The notes: generated by a model not told the origin, from the letters alone. Shown: positions 22,330 to 33,876, counted from the stretch's first letter. The stretch: DNA of 64,000 bases from Tenrec ecaudatus (GCF_050624435.1 NC_134546.1:15647001-15711000); one strand, 5' to 3'. Program-made: numbers and translations.

Positions 22330-23400
22330 TGACGTCAATTCTTCTCCAGACTTCCCTTATTCATTGTCTTGTGTTGCCAATGCATAGGGAGGAGGCTATT
22401 GAAAAAAATCTGGTGTGAATTCTACCTTGTGGACCTGGTTAGACCAGAGGATGCACAACAGTGCAGTAGGGATCTGGAAACACAGGGAATCTAGGACAGA
22501 TGAACCCCTCAGGACCAGCGGTGAGAGTGGTGACACTGGGAGGGAAGGGGATGTAGAAAGGGGGGGACCGATCTTGGGTATCTACATGTAACCTCCTCTC
22601 AGGGAGATGGGCAACAGGAAAGTGGGTGCGGGGAGATGCCGGGCAGTGTAAGGTAGGATAGAGTAATAATTTATAAGTTATTAAGGGTTTGTGAGGGAGG
22701 GGGGAATGGGGAGGGAGGGGGAGGGAAAAAGGAAAATGAGCTGATTCCAGGAACCCAAGTGGAAGGCAAATTTTGAGAATGACGAGGGCAATGAATGTAT
22801 AAAGGTGCTTTACTCAATTGATGTGTGTATGGATTGTGATAAGAGTTGTAGGAGCCCCAAGAAAATGATTTATTTTTTTAAAAATCTGGTGTGAGTCAGG
22901 CACGCCTTAGTCATCACAGTGACATCTTTGCTTTTTAGCAGTTTTAAAAGCCCTTTTGCCGCTGGTCTGCCCAATGCAAGCCATCATTTGACTTCCTGAC
23001 TGCTGTTTCCTTCGCCATTGACTGAATCCAACGAAGAGGAAGTCCTTGGTGGTTTCAGCCCTGCCTCTGTTCTCATGAGGTCACATATGGATCTAGTCAT
23101 GAGGATGTTTTGTTTGCTTTGGGCTTGAGCCGTAATCCATCTCGAAGGTGGTAGTGTTTGATTTTCTTTATCAGTCACTACTTGCTCTTCACTTTCAGCA
23201 AGCAGGGTTGCCTGTCACAGGCGGTTAATGGGTCTTCCTTCCCTCCTCATGCCCCTTCTTCCATACAGTCCACTTCCTCAGACGAGTTGCTCAGCCTACA
23301 GATTGAATGAGTGTGCCGAAAGCTTACCACCCTGACCCACATCTTCCTGATTTTCAACCTGCAATATCCCCTGGCTCTGTTGATCTATGTCCTCACTAGT
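22330..23400 (-). mobile_element. RTE (BovB-like) ORF2 fragment, split by a nested retroposon
   Basis: Reverse-strand RTE: CAATTCTTCTCCAGACTTCC, then after the insertion GTCAGGCACGCCTTAGTC, CACAGTGACATCTTTGC, GACTGCTGTTTCCTTCGCC, CTCAGCCTACAGATTGAATG, CACATCTTCCTGATTTTC. Frames broken. Confidence 0.85.
22419..22880 (+). mobile_element. L1-tail-like retroposon nested in RTE, 14-bp target duplication
   Basis: AAAATCTGGTGTGA occurs at 22405-22418 and again at 22881-22894. Between them the family signature is complete: GACCAGAGGATGCACAAC, CTCAGGACCAGCGGTGAG, TTATAAGTTATTAAGGG, ATTGTGATAAGAGTTGTAGG, ending GAAAATGATT and an A/T-rich tail. Confidence 0.9.
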
Positions 23401-23549
23401 CAAAAGACAAAGAACTGAATTTTTCAAATGAGCAAATCAGCTGACACCTCTCCCGATTAGGCAGGGTTAGTCTTGCAGATGGAAAAGCCGGGCCCCACGC
23501 TGCTCTGGCTTCCCCTCCATTAGGATGGCTGGATTCCCAAATCCCATGG

Positions 23550-23905
23550 TAGGAAGTGCTATGGTAGATGCAGAGAAACCAAAGTGTACACTGGTGACGG
23601 GAACACAAAATAGGGCAGTGACTCTGGAATACAGTCTGGCAGATCATCAAAAAGTTAAATATAAAATGCTATCGTTTATTCCATCAATTTCCTGTTAGGG
23701 ATCAATTCAAGAGAAACGAAAACATATTTCCACAACAAAGAAAGCATATACATATGTCATTATTCATAATAGTACAAACGTTACCAAATCTAGTTCAGCA
23801 AATGATGAACTAGATAAATAAAATGCAGTACATATGTCTGTACAAGGCAATATCAAAAGGGATGCTGTACTGATACATGTTAGAGCACACATGAGCCTCA
23901 AAGAC
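23550..23905 (+). mobile_element. L1 ORF2 C-terminal fragment
   Basis: Sense order of the mammalian L1 end: ACAGTCTGGCAGATCATC, AAAAAGTTAAATATAAAATG, GAGAAACGAAAACATATTTCC, ATTATTCATAATAGTACAAACG, GCTGTACTGATACATGTTAG. Confidence 0.8.
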
Positions 23906-24000
23906 ATGCTCTAAACCCACTGCTATCGAGTCAATGCTGACTCATAGTGACCCTATACCGTACCTGTGGGTTTCCGAGACAGTATCTCTTCCTGCACTTG
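23905..24000 (-). repeat. AfroSINE tail fragment
   Basis: ACTGCTATCGAGTCAATGC, TGACTCATAGTGACCCTATA and GTGGGTTTCCGAGACAG match the reverse-strand tail half. It abuts a truncated family A LTR. Confidence 0.85.
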
Positions 24001-24193
24001 CATGTGTTGCATGCGTCTGAAGAAGAATTTACAAACTGGTACTGGACATATGGGCTAATATCAGACTTAGGGACTTGATTTTGACTGGGCTGGGATGTTT
24101 TCTTAATGTACTATTATTCTTTATATAAATCTCTTTCCTATACACATATCAGGGTCCATGAATTTGTTTCTGTAGTCAACCTGAACTAACACA
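24001..24193 (+). mobile_element. LTR-like element, family A, 3' half
   Basis: GACATATGGGCTAATATCAG, GACTGGGCTGGGATGTTTTC, TTTATATAAATCTCTTTCC and the terminus GAACTAACACA. The left part is missing where the SINE fragment begins. Confidence 0.75.
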
Positions 24194-24499
24194 GTAATGT
24201 ATATTTTAAATAAAAGAATGAGGTCTAAATGCAAGAAGGCATTGCTTTCCCATCTAAGAGCTGTTCTGTGAAACAGGGCGATATGTGATTCGGATGCTGT
24301 GTGAACACCATATGAACACCATCTGGGATGAGTTCACTTTCAGACTAAGGGCCATAGTCTCGGGGGACCACCAGTTTCTATCTGACCAGCAAGCTGGTCT
24401 TTTTGTTTGTTTGTTATTTTGAGTTTTGTTCCATATTATCCTCCCACTCTATCCAGAACCTTCTCACGTAATACCTCCGAGCATTGCTCAATTTTCAGC

Positions 24500-24800
24500 A
24501 AAACAATAGACATGTTTATATCAGGAACAGTAACCCCCAGGAGGCACTCACACCAATCAGCCACTTGAGCTAAAAAAGGCACCGGTTACCCCAGGGCAAA
24601 GTTCAGAGGGTTAGAAAAGACGGCAGAATGGAAAAAAGAAACACAGGGAGGAAGTAGGATAAGTCAGATTACATTCTGAGGATTGCAATCAATGGTATGA
24701 AACAGTGAAACGTGTATGAATTATTGAATGGGAATTGATCTGCTCTGTGAACCTTCAGCCAATTCACAAGAAAAATAGAAGAAAAGAGAAAAACCAGCTT
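24500..24800 (+). repeat. Unnamed A-tailed repeat, family C
   Basis: GGAGGAAGTAGGATAAGTC, TGCAATCAATGGTATGAAAC, GATCTGCTCTGTGAACC and TTCAGCCAATTCACAAG recur in order at about 30000-30230 and, more weakly, at 31010-31235. It may be a LINE 3' end; the family is not identified. Confidence 0.45.
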
Positions 24801-25124
24801 ATTGAAAGCCTCTTTCAGTTGTCTTCATGCCATTGTTCCTGCTCAGCTACTGGAACTGCTGCTAGCAAAGTCAGAGCTGACCAGATGCACAAAAGGGTGG
24901 GAGCCAGAGGGGAGTGAGTAGAAGCCAGATGGGAGCCCACTCACTTAGCCCCACCCATAGCTCCCCTCCTGAGTAGGAAGAGCAGCCCACGTGCTCCCCA
25001 GACAAAGTTCAAGAACCAGCCCAGAGCCATGTCCTCTGCCCTCACCTTCCTGTATCCCACTCACAGTCCAGTGCTTCAAGAGTCTGGCATGGGGGGGTCT
25101 TTAAAGTCATGTTAAAATGCAAGC

Positions 25125-25310
25125 AAACAAGCTTATTGCCATCAAGTGGATTCCAACTCTTGGCAACCCTGAAACACAGAGCAGCCTGCCCTTCTGGATT
25201 TCCAAGGTCAAAGACCTCTATGGCAGTAGAAAGCTTCATCTCTTCCCATGGCTTTGAATTGCAACCCAACACATAATGATGCACTTCACCACCAGGGCTC
25301 CTTCAAAACC
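25125..25310 (-). repeat. AfroSINE
   Basis: TTGCCATCAAGTGGATTCC, GGATTTCCAAGGTCAAAG, GTAGAAAGCTTCATCTC and CACCACCAGGGCTCC. Confidence 0.7.
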
Positions 25311-25489
25311 ATTTGGGAGGAAATAATAAACAAGGCGAGACCTATTTCCCCCTTTAAAAAATAAACAACGTCTGTGGGGCCATTGACAGTCGAATGCACA
25401 GTCCAAATGAATGTTAGACAACTGTCTATCTGCATATGAGTGTACATTTACATAGTATTTATGAAATAGCAGCAGAACACTTTTCATTA

Positions 25490-25695
25490 TTTAGTTGAGC
25501 CCGAGTAGAGTAGCGGCTACATGTCGGGCTGCGATCTGCAAGGTCATCCGTTCGAAAGCACCAATAGCTCCCCAGAAGAAAGAGGGGCTTTCTATTCCTG
25601 TAAACAGTGAGAGTCTCAGGAACCCACAAGGGCATGCCCTGCTCAAAGGGGCACTAGGAGTTGGCATCACCTCAATGACAGTGAGCTTTGAGAGA
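25490..25695 (+). repeat. AfroSINE
   Basis: Head GAGCCCGAGTAGAGTAGCGG, GCAAGGTCATCCGTTCGAAAG (B box), AAAGAGGGGCTTTCTATTCC, GTGAGAGTCTCAGGAACCC and tail GACAGTGAGC. Confidence 0.75.
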
Positions 25696-25726
25696 TTTGC
25701 TTAGTCAGCCTCACTATTACTAACTC

Positions 25727-26192
25727 TGTGTAAGTGTGGGTTGACTAGAGAAAAAAATTCATAGGCACTCATGTGTGTCTAGGAAAGAGCTTTATATTCA
25801 AGAGCAATTGAATATTGAGAAAACATCCCAGCCCAGTCCAAATCAAGTCCACAAATCCGATATTAGCCCATGTGTCCAGTCCCAATCTATAAATTCCTCT
25901 TCAGACTCACAAAACACATGCAATGATGCAGAATGCAGGAAGATCACAGGCCACTGGGTGGAAAGTCTTGTGGATCAAGTGGCAGTGCAAGCATCTCAGC
26001 ACTGGTGTAGGTCCATGTGTCTTGCCATCAGGAATACCAAGCAGAAAATGTGTGTGTCTTGCCTCCAGTCAGCTATTCACCTCCTTACTGCCGCCAAATG
26101 AAGTCATCAAGCTGTGACCTGATTGACAGGCTAAACTCCACCCCTTCACTCTCAAGAGTCTCAAGTTGACAACAGATTATGTAACTAACACA
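25727..26192 (-). mobile_element. LTR-like element, family A, internally shortened
   Basis: Ends TGTGTAAG ... AACTAACACA with target duplication AACTC/AACTT. Contains CAGCCCAGTCCAAATCAAG, CCGATATTAGCCCATGTG, AAAACACATGCAATGATGC. About 95 bases shorter than the copy at 20630. Confidence 0.75.
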
Positions 26193-26224
26193 AACTTGTT
26201 TTCTTTCTTAATATTAAAAATGTA

Positions 26225-26850
26225 TCTTTGTGGAGACCCAGGGCCCATCTGAGGGAAATTGGACATCCCTTGCAGAAGGGCTATGGAGAGGAGAGGAGCC
26301 AGTCAGGGTACTGTGTAGCAATGATGAAATATATAATTTTCCTCTAGTTCTTGAATGCCCCCCCACTATTGTGACCCCGATTCTACCTTACACATCTGGC
26401 TGGACCAGAAGATGTACACTGGCACAGATAGGAACTGGAAACACAGGGAATCCAGGACAGATGAACCCCTCAGGACCAGTGGTGAGAGTGGCTACATAGG
26501 GAGGGTGGAGGGAAGGTGGGGTAGAAAGGGGGAACAGTTTACAAGGATCTATATATAACCTCCTCCCTGGGAGATGGACAGCATAGAAGTGGGTGAAGGG
26601 AGATGTCAGATAGTGTAAGATATGACAAAATAATAATTTATAAATTATCAAGGGTTCATGGGGGGTGGGGAAGCGGGGACGGAGGGGGAAAATGAGGAGC
26701 TGATACCAAGGGCTCAAGTAGAAAGCAAATGTTTTGAGAATAATGATGGCAACATATGTACAAATGTGCTTGACACAATGGATGTATATATGGATTGTGA
26801 TAAGAGTTGTACAAGTCCCCAATAAAATGATTAAAAATAATATAAAATAA
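26225..26850 (+). mobile_element. L1-tail-like retroposon (AATAAAATGATT family)
   Basis: Starts TGTGGAGACCCAGGGCCC, continues GGCTGGACCAGAAGATGTAC, GAACAGTTTACAAGGATC, TATAAATTATCAAGGGTTC and ends GTCCCCAATAAAATGATT plus an A-rich tail. The start is almost the same base as in the copy at 7833-8457. Confidence 0.85.
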
Positions 26851-27004
26851 ATAAATCAAATGAAAAATATGTTTCCTTGTACCTAACCACAAAAATCATG
26901 TTAGAATCCCTGATAACAGACTGAATCCCTGATAACAGCACAGAGTAAAACCATTCTTGTGGATTCCGCAAACTGTAAGTCTTTAAAGAAAAAAGTAGAA
27001 AACC

Positions 27005-27100
27005 CCGTGTTTCTCCAACAGAGCAACTGGTGGTTTCAAACTACTGACCTTAGAGTTGGTAGCTCAACTCCTAACTCACTACACCACCAAAGCTGTATCA
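27005..27100 (-). repeat. AfroSINE head fragment
   Basis: CAACTGGTGGTTTCAAACTAC, TGACCTTAGAGTTGGTAGC and CTACACCACCAAAGC. Confidence 0.7.
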
Positions 27101-27204
27101 AAGGGCTCAAAGAGAAGAACACTCGTGAGGGTGGCACTGGACCAGGAAATGTTGAGTAGTACCATTGTACTATGAGCTGGAACCTAACAACAACTACAAC
27201 AAAG
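27100..27204 (+). mobile_element. RTE 3' terminus
   Basis: GGGCTCAAAGAGAAGAACACTC, ACTGGACCAGGAAATGTTG and the tail TAACAACAACTACAAC, followed at once by the start of another RTE fragment. Confidence 0.6.
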
Positions 27205-29455
27205 TGTTGAGGAGCAAGGATGTAACTTTGAGGCTGAAGGCATGCCTCATCCAAGACATGGTACTTTCAATCTCCTTCTTTGCTTGAGAAAATTGGACAA
27301 TGAGTAAGGAAGACCAAAGAAGAATCAATGCATTCAAATTATGGTGTTGAAGCTTGTTGATTACACCATGGACTACCAAAACAATAAACAAATGTCTTGG
27401 ACAAAACACAGCCAGAATGTGCCTTAGAAGTGAGGATGGTGACGCCTTCTCTCACATGTGTGGACATGTTCTCAGAGGAAACAAACCCTGGTGAACGACA
27501 TTGATCAATGAAGGCATGACAAATGTTTGATAAAATGGTCATCAGAAAAGAGAACTATGGTTCCTGCTCAGAGCAGCCGAAGCACAGAGAGGACCACAGG
27601 GCCAGCCCCATTGTGAGATAACGTCCCTCACTGACCCATAGTGCTACGGGGGACAACTCAGGAGACACAGTGCGGGGATTGTGCCCAATCTGACCCCACC
27701 ACACTGAGAAGAAACAGTAAGGGTGTGCAACAGAACAGCAAGGGTAACTGAGCAACGAAGTCCCCAGGGAATACCGAAACTAGACTTAGGGGCCAGGGTG
27801 TGGCACCCCATCAGACTTAACCAGAAAACACTCCTAAAGGTCAACAAACATACCTTGAACTAGTTATAGGCTTTTCTTTTTATTTTTTTTGTCATTGGTT
27901 TTTGCTGTTGTTGTTTTATTTTGTTGCTTTGTTTTGCTTTGTCTTGTTTGTGTACATATTATTATCTCTGCAGGTCTATCTAGATAAGACGGGTGGGATA
28001 AACAATCTGGAGGAGAAAAAAATGGGACTGACAGTTCTGAGGGGACATGGGCGAGGGGAAGGCAGGGGAAAGTAAGCGGGTGTTAACAACCCCAGGGAAA
28101 AGGGAACATCAAGTGATCTAAAATCGATGGCAAGGAGGATGTAGGAGGTGTGGTAGGGCTTGTTCAAGGGCAATGCAACTGAGAGGAATTACTGAAACCC
28201 AAATGAAGGCTGAACATGATAGTGGGACAAGAGGGAAGTAAAAGAAAATAGAGGGAAGAACTAGGAGGCAAGGGGCATTTATAGAAGTCTAAATACAGAT
28301 ATGCATATATGTAAATATATTTATATATGATGATGTGAAAATAGATCTATGTGCATATATTTATAGGTTTAGTATTAAGGTAGCAGATGGACATTGGGAC
28401 TCTACTCAAATATTCCATAATGCAAGAACACTTTGTTCTATTAGCCTTGCATTCTGTGATGCTCACCTGCATGACACGATTGCTGAAGACAAAGCAGGTG
28501 CATAATCAAATGTGGTGAAGAGAGCTGATGGGGTCTGGCTATCAAAAGATATAGCATCTAGGGTCTTAAAGCTAGAAGATAAACAAACAGCCTTCTATCT
28601 GAGAAACAACAAAGCCCACATGGGAGAAGTACACCATCCTGTGTGATCACGAGGTGTCGATGGGATCAGGTAGCAGGCATCAAAGAACAAAAAATCATAT
28701 CGTTGTGAATGAGGGGGGTGTAGAGTGGGGACCCAAAGCCCATCTGTAGGAAATTGGACATCCCCTTAAAGAAGGATCGCAGGGAGGAGACGAGTCAGTC
28801 AGGGTGCAGTATAGCAATGATGAAACATACAACTTTCCTCTAGTTCTTTAATGCTTCCTCCCTCCCCCCACCCCACTGTCATGATCCCAATTCTACCTTT
28901 CAAATCCGGCTAGACCAGAGCATGTACACTGGTACAGATCAGAGCTGGAAACACAAGGAATCCAGGACAGATAACCCCCTCCGGACCAATAATGAGAGTA
29001 GAGATACCGGGAGGGTAAGGGGAAGGTGGGGGAGAAAGGGGAGCCAATCTACATATAATCCCCTCCATGGGAGACAGACAGCAGAAAAGTAGGTGAAGGG
29101 AGACATCGGAAAGTATAAAACATGAAAACATAATGATTTATAAATTATCAAGTGTTCGTGAGGGAAGGAGAGAAAGAGGGAGGAAGAGAGGGAGGGAGGA
29201 TAGGGGGGAAAAGGAGGAGCTGATACCAAGGGCTCAAGTGGAAAGAAAATGTTTTGAGAATGATGATGACAACAAATGTGCTTGACAAAATGGATGTATT
29301 GTGATGAGAGTTGTATGAGCCCCCAATAAAATGATTTAAAAAGAGAGAAAGAAAGGAGGAATATTGTCAAGAAGATCTATTGATACGGTTACTGCCACTG
29401 TGGGCTCAAACATAACCCTGGTGAGGACTGGGCAGGGTTCTGTCCTGCGGGACAC
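27205..29455 (+). mobile_element. RTE (BovB-like) ORF2 3' end, split by a 1.8-kb retroposon
   Basis: Left part 27205-27553: GATGTAACTTTGAGGC, TGCCTCATCCAAGACATGG, GACAATGAGTAAGGAAGACC, ACCATGGACTACCAAAAC. Right part 29346-29455: GATCTATTGATACGGTTAC, GTGGGCTCAAACATAACC, GGACTGGGCAGGGTTCTG. The two parts read continuously in RTE order once the insertion is removed. Confidence 0.8.
27554..29345 (+). mobile_element. Long non-coding retroposon, L1-tail-like family, longest copy
   Basis: About 1.79 kb with no coding frame in sense. It begins around CTATGGTTCCTGCTCAG and passes GGTGTTAACAACCCCAGGG, GTAGCAGATGGACATTGGG, ATGCTCACCTGCATGACACG, CAACAAAGCCCACATGGG and GGGGACCCAAAGCCCATC. It ends GCCCCCAATAAAATGATTT. 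A short purine-rich target duplication (GAAAAGAGAA / AAAAGAGAGAAAG) flanks it inside RTE. Its last 0.6 kb equals the shorter copies in the window. A lineage-specific L1 3' UTR is the most likely identity (inference). Confidence 0.75.
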
Positions 29456-29999
29456 GTGAAAGGCAGCTAGATTAGGGATACAGGGGGTTGTCTCCACCAA
29501 ATGACGCAATCAAGGGGTTGGACAGAAATCAGGCACACCTAGTAGACACCTATGGGAAAATCCAAACTGGGCATGTGCAGATTCAGGCCACCTAGGCTCA
29601 GGTGGAAGCCAACCTGGGCACAACCCACTTTAGGCACCAGAGATGACATTACACAGGTATGCCTAAATTCAGCCAATAAGTTCAGCAAGTACCCTCAACC
29701 CTACCACCACCACCCCCCCCCCCAAGTGAGCATCGGGAGGGGAAAGTGAGCCACAGCCCTTGTTCTGAGACTGGAACCCAGCTTTCTTTCAGAGAACAGA
29801 ATAATTTCACCATCTCAAATTGGCGTCCCACACATAATCCCTTCTCCGTGGACTCTTCCCTGCAGTCACCCACCCCCTAGTTCTTCTCCCCATCACCTCT
29901 AAGTGTGGGAGCAGACGCTCGGATTGACACAGGATGTGTCTTTTTCTGAGATCCATTGTAGTTAGAGTTTAAGAGAAAGCTGTTCATGCAATTAACACA
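29456..29999. other. Intergenic, no repeat family recognised
   Basis: Contains a C-run (about 29710-29724) in an ACC-rich stretch. No exon is seen. Confidence 0.35.
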
Positions 30000-30230
30000 A
30001 AGATGTGGATGACGGCAGGTTGACTCCTCCTGGGAATATGTGTTTCAACATAGAAGAAACCGCCAATAAAGAAGCCGTCAGAAGCAAGGAACATAGGGAG
30101 GCAGCAGGATAAGTGATGTGGGGATGACGATCAATGACTTGTAACAAAATGTGGACAGCTTGTTCTGTCTTGTAAGTCTTCATCCAATTCATGGTAAAAA
30201 CAAAAATATACCATAAAATAAAAAATTAAT
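30000..30230 (+). repeat. Unnamed A-tailed repeat, family C
   Basis: GGAGGCAGCAGGATAAGTG, GACGATCAATGACTTG, GTGGACAGCTTGTTCTG and TTCATCCAATTCATGG, ending in an A-rich tail (CCATAAAATAAAAAATTAA). Confidence 0.45.
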
Positions 30231-30234
30231 AAGC

Positions 30235-30490
30235 TTGTCCGTTGCCTTCCTGTTAACTCTGACCTGAGGTAACCTTTGCACTCGGATGACCCGGTACAGG
30301 GCCCGCCTCATCCCCATCATCATTGGTGGGTTTGAGACCATCGTTGTGGCTGCCCTGTCTGTTCATCCCATTGAGGATTTCCCTGCCTTTTTGCAGATCC
30401 TCTCCTTTGCCCAACGTGATGTCCTTTCCTATTGACCGGTCTTTCTAAGAACATTCTGATTTTAGTTCATCTATGACGGTTGGCCTTCTA
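30235..30490 (-). mobile_element. RTE 3'-end fragment, diverged
   Basis: CATTGGTGGGTTTGAGACC, ATCGTTGTGGCTGCCCTG, TTCATCCCATTGAGGATTTCC and CCCAACGTGATGTCCTTTCC follow the reverse RTE order. Confidence 0.6.
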
Positions 30491-31009
30491 CACAGCCACT
30501 TGCACATCACAGCTCCCTGATGGTATGATAGCTACTGCCCACCCACACAGGCTAGCGAGTCTGCAGCGGGCCTTCCTTTCCCTGTACGGAGCCTGTAGGT
30601 GAAGTTAGAGCTCCACTCTTCTTGTAACCTAGGACTCTGTCCACTGAAAACACAGCCTCGGGAAGGGGGACTTGACAGCGCTGAGCTTCCCTTCCTGCTT
30701 CAGAAATAGAGGTCTGCCATTTGGTTCTTTACTTCTGAACATGGGCATCACCTAACTGCTTTGCAAAAGCCCAAGGGTCCTCTCACCGCCCCTTCACAGC
30801 CAGAAAGGAAGATGTGCCCCAGTCTACTTCCTCAGCTCCAAAGCGGCTCTTTCCACAGGTCATGGTGACGCACAGCTTGGAGCTGGGTTAACCCGCAGCT
30901 CTAGACATGGCCAAGTTAGAAAGATTAAAGGGAAACATCCGAAGTGTTTGAGAAAAGAAATATTTTATATATGTAAAAAAAATTAGACTCATCCTGGAAT
31001 AATCAGCCA

Positions 31010-31235
31010 TCTCAGATCCAAAGAGCAGCTCTTACCCAAGGACCAACTTCAGAAGGGTGAGGAAATAAAGAAGATGGAAACAGGGGGTAAGACTACGTGA
31101 TGGTACAATTTGGGGGATCGAACAAGATGCAACGAAACTGCTGAAAGTCAAACTGTAGGAGTTGTTGAGTGGCAAACTGATGGTCGGCTCTGTGAACCTC
31201 CACTCGCTTCACAATGTGTTGGAAAATAAGTGAAG
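31010..31235 (+). repeat. Unnamed repeat, family C, weak copy
   Basis: GTTGTTGAGTGGCAAACTG, GGCTCTGTGAACCTCCACTC and CAATGTGTTGGAAAATAAG parallel the other two family C copies. Confidence 0.35.
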
Positions 31236-32264
31236 AATCATTCATTATGCAATGCAAGAACCCCCAACTCTCTCTCAGCATTCTCCCCCACCCTGCTGTC
31301 CCCCACTCTCTGCTTGCATGGGATCACACCCCTTCCATCACCATGAATCATCCTCCCTGACACATCCCGGGCTCTGCTTCTCCTTCCAGCCTTTCAGCAC
31401 CCAAGATTGGATGCACATTCTTGTAGAGCCTGCAGTGGCTGCTGCCTCATGTGAAAGCGGCCGCGTGGTGCAGACCCACCCCACAGTCCACCGAGAGCAG
31501 CGGCACAGGTTATCAAAGATCAAATTCCTGGAGCAGCCACTTCCTCCCCTTATCAGGGTACCGGGCCCTTTTATGAGGATGGGGTTGGGTGTAAGTCCTC
31601 ACAGGGCCGCGGGCAGCAGTCCCAATAAGCATGACTTCTCCGCACTGCACCCTGGGAGGAGCTCTGTCTGTGGCTACCAGGGGAGGGAGGCTGACCATCC
31701 TGTTGGCCACCAGTCATGCATTCATTCACCTCTCAAGCTAAAGGAATGTTGATGTCAGCAGACCAGAATGAGCGCAGGGGTGAGGAGGGAGGCCCAGGCT
31801 CACCCTGGAGGAGGGCAGACGGTAGACAGTGATTCATTGTATAAGGGGTTGTAGGATCACGGGATGGTGGGACAGTAAGAGGACTCTGAGATTGGCACAT
31901 TTCACTCTGGCAAGGACCAAAGATCAGCACGTCAGAGACTTGTCTCTTAATGCTCCTGAGACCAGTGAACTGTGCTGTCCAGATGAGAACCCAGAACTGA
32001 TTCCCAGCCCAGCAAACCCACATGCTCCTCGCCCCTCCACCTGAGTCTAGGGGTGGGCGAGGAGTCACAGAAATCTCCTCGGGGTCCATGTTCACAAACT
32101 GCTCCTCTCATTTCTGGGCTAGGTCGTCACTGCTCAAGAAGGCCCTTGACCACATGCACCTACTGTGGGAAGTTCTGGGGGGCAAAACTCACAGGATTTT
32201 GTGATCAGATTCATGCCCTTCCATTTTAAATGTGTTGAAATAGACAACATTGTGAATCGTGTGG
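31236..32264. other. Intergenic, no repeat family recognised
   Basis: Includes a 166-codon open frame (31252-31752) of low-information composition, open frames on both strands, and no homology seen. Confidence 0.35.
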
Positions 32265-32450
32265 TACAATTAAGTGGCCCTGGTGCCACAGTTGTTGCTC
32301 TTCCCATTCCAACCTGCTAGCTGATGGAGGGAGGGAGGCTTCCGGCTCCTACAAAGCCTTCAGCCCAGAAACTCTAAGGGGCAGTTCTACTTGATCCGGA
32401 TGGGTCGCTATGAGTTGTTATAGACTTGATGACAATGGGTTTGGGTATTT
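32265..32450 (+). repeat. AfroSINE
   Basis: Head GTGGCCCTGGTGCCACAGTT, then CTTCCGGCTCCTACAAAGCC, CTAAGGGGCAGTTCTAC and GGGTCGCTATGAGTTG. Confidence 0.7.
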
Positions 32451-33876
32451 GGCTGGTGGAAGAGTTTTCTCCTCCTTAATCTTTTAATAAACCTCTCATC
32501 TTCCCTTCCTGACAACTCATTAAGCATTCCACCCTGATTTTACTTGGGGAGACAGAATAAAGTCTATCGTTGCCAGAAAAGGTGGACTCAGATCAGGAAA
32601 TATGGTAGTGCTAGCAATTGTCAAGAGTCTGAAGTAGAGAAAATGATGGGGGGCAGGAGGGTAGGCTGCAGAGCCTGAGCAGAAGGCAGAGAGTTTTCAA
32701 GTAGTGGGGGAGGAGCCAGGTTTCATGTCAGAAACTTCTGTATGGGAGGGGGGCATCCATAGGGAGGACCAATGGATGGCGCTGGGGGGATGAGTCACTG
32801 TAAGTGACTGATGGAATAGATAAATATCTCAGTGACATCGGAGCCAGAATTCTCCCTGGCAGGGGAGGCAATTACAAATTGTACAAAGTGAAAAACTTCA
32901 TTCTTTCCATCTGTGAACCTATGAAACCTAGACTCAGGTGACCTGCTTCCAAGGCATAATGATGGAGCAGGTACAAGATAGACCTTTCATTACAAATGAG
33001 AGACATTGAGGGACAGAGGGGATAATAGGCACCAACCAAAGCCAAAGCACAACAGAACATATAACATTAGCTCTCAAGACTTGAAAACAACCCTATGTTC
33101 TTTGGGAGCATCTGCCCTCCAGAGTCTCTAGCAGCTATTGGCCATAGTCTCCCGATTCAGCATGGAGGACTTACCCTCCAGGCCTGTTGAGATGGAAATC
33201 TCATTCTCTCAACATTAGTCCCTTTCTCTTGGTCCATCTTAGTAGTGAGAGACCCTCAGCCCTAGGCAACTTCATGCCTGACCAGCAGCACCTTGCTAAC
33301 ATCCACGTGTCAAGCTACATTATGCTTATGGTGCCACACCTATTCTATAAGACTCTTGCATGCTCCCTTCCACTCTTTATGCGCCTTCATCAAAGTGGTC
33401 TTTGATGGCCATGGCCTGCCACCAGTCTTCAAGGCAACCTAGAGCCTTATGATGAAGCGCATCAAGATTCTCCTAGTTTTTACCCAACTCAAAATCACTT
33501 CCACATTTGAGGATGTCTGGCAGCAGCACCCCATTCCAGTGTACAAGCATCTGTCTGATGTATCAAATGCTGCTATCACGGAAGGAAGGGGGTAGCTTTA
33601 ACAAATAAAAACAGATTTTATCACAGTTGAGGAGGATGGAAGTCCAAGTTCAGAGTGCCAGATCAAAGAGACGTTCTCTCTGGTGTATCTCTTCAGGGGA
33701 AAGTGCTATCTCTTTACAGCTTCTATTCCCAGGCTTCTTGGTGATCCTGGAGCACATATACCCCCACGTTTGTGCTAACTTGTTTGCTTTGTCTTCTCTC
33801 TTAGAAGAGACTGAATTAAGATATCCCCTCTACTAATACTGCCTCATTAATGTAGCAAAGAAACCTCATTTCTTAT
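32451..33876. other. Intergenic; old repeat-like sequence near 33600-33850
   Basis: 33600-33700 (TAACAAATAAAAACAG; GAGGATGGAAGTCCAAG; AGAGTGCCAGATCAAAG) resembles an old mammal-wide repeat with a GGAAGTCCAAGATCAAG-type motif. The rest is unassigned and no exon is seen. Confidence 0.35.

Noticed and set aside
31252-31752. 166-codon open reading frame
   Set aside because: No homology recognised, no conserved features, and a competing frame on the other strand.
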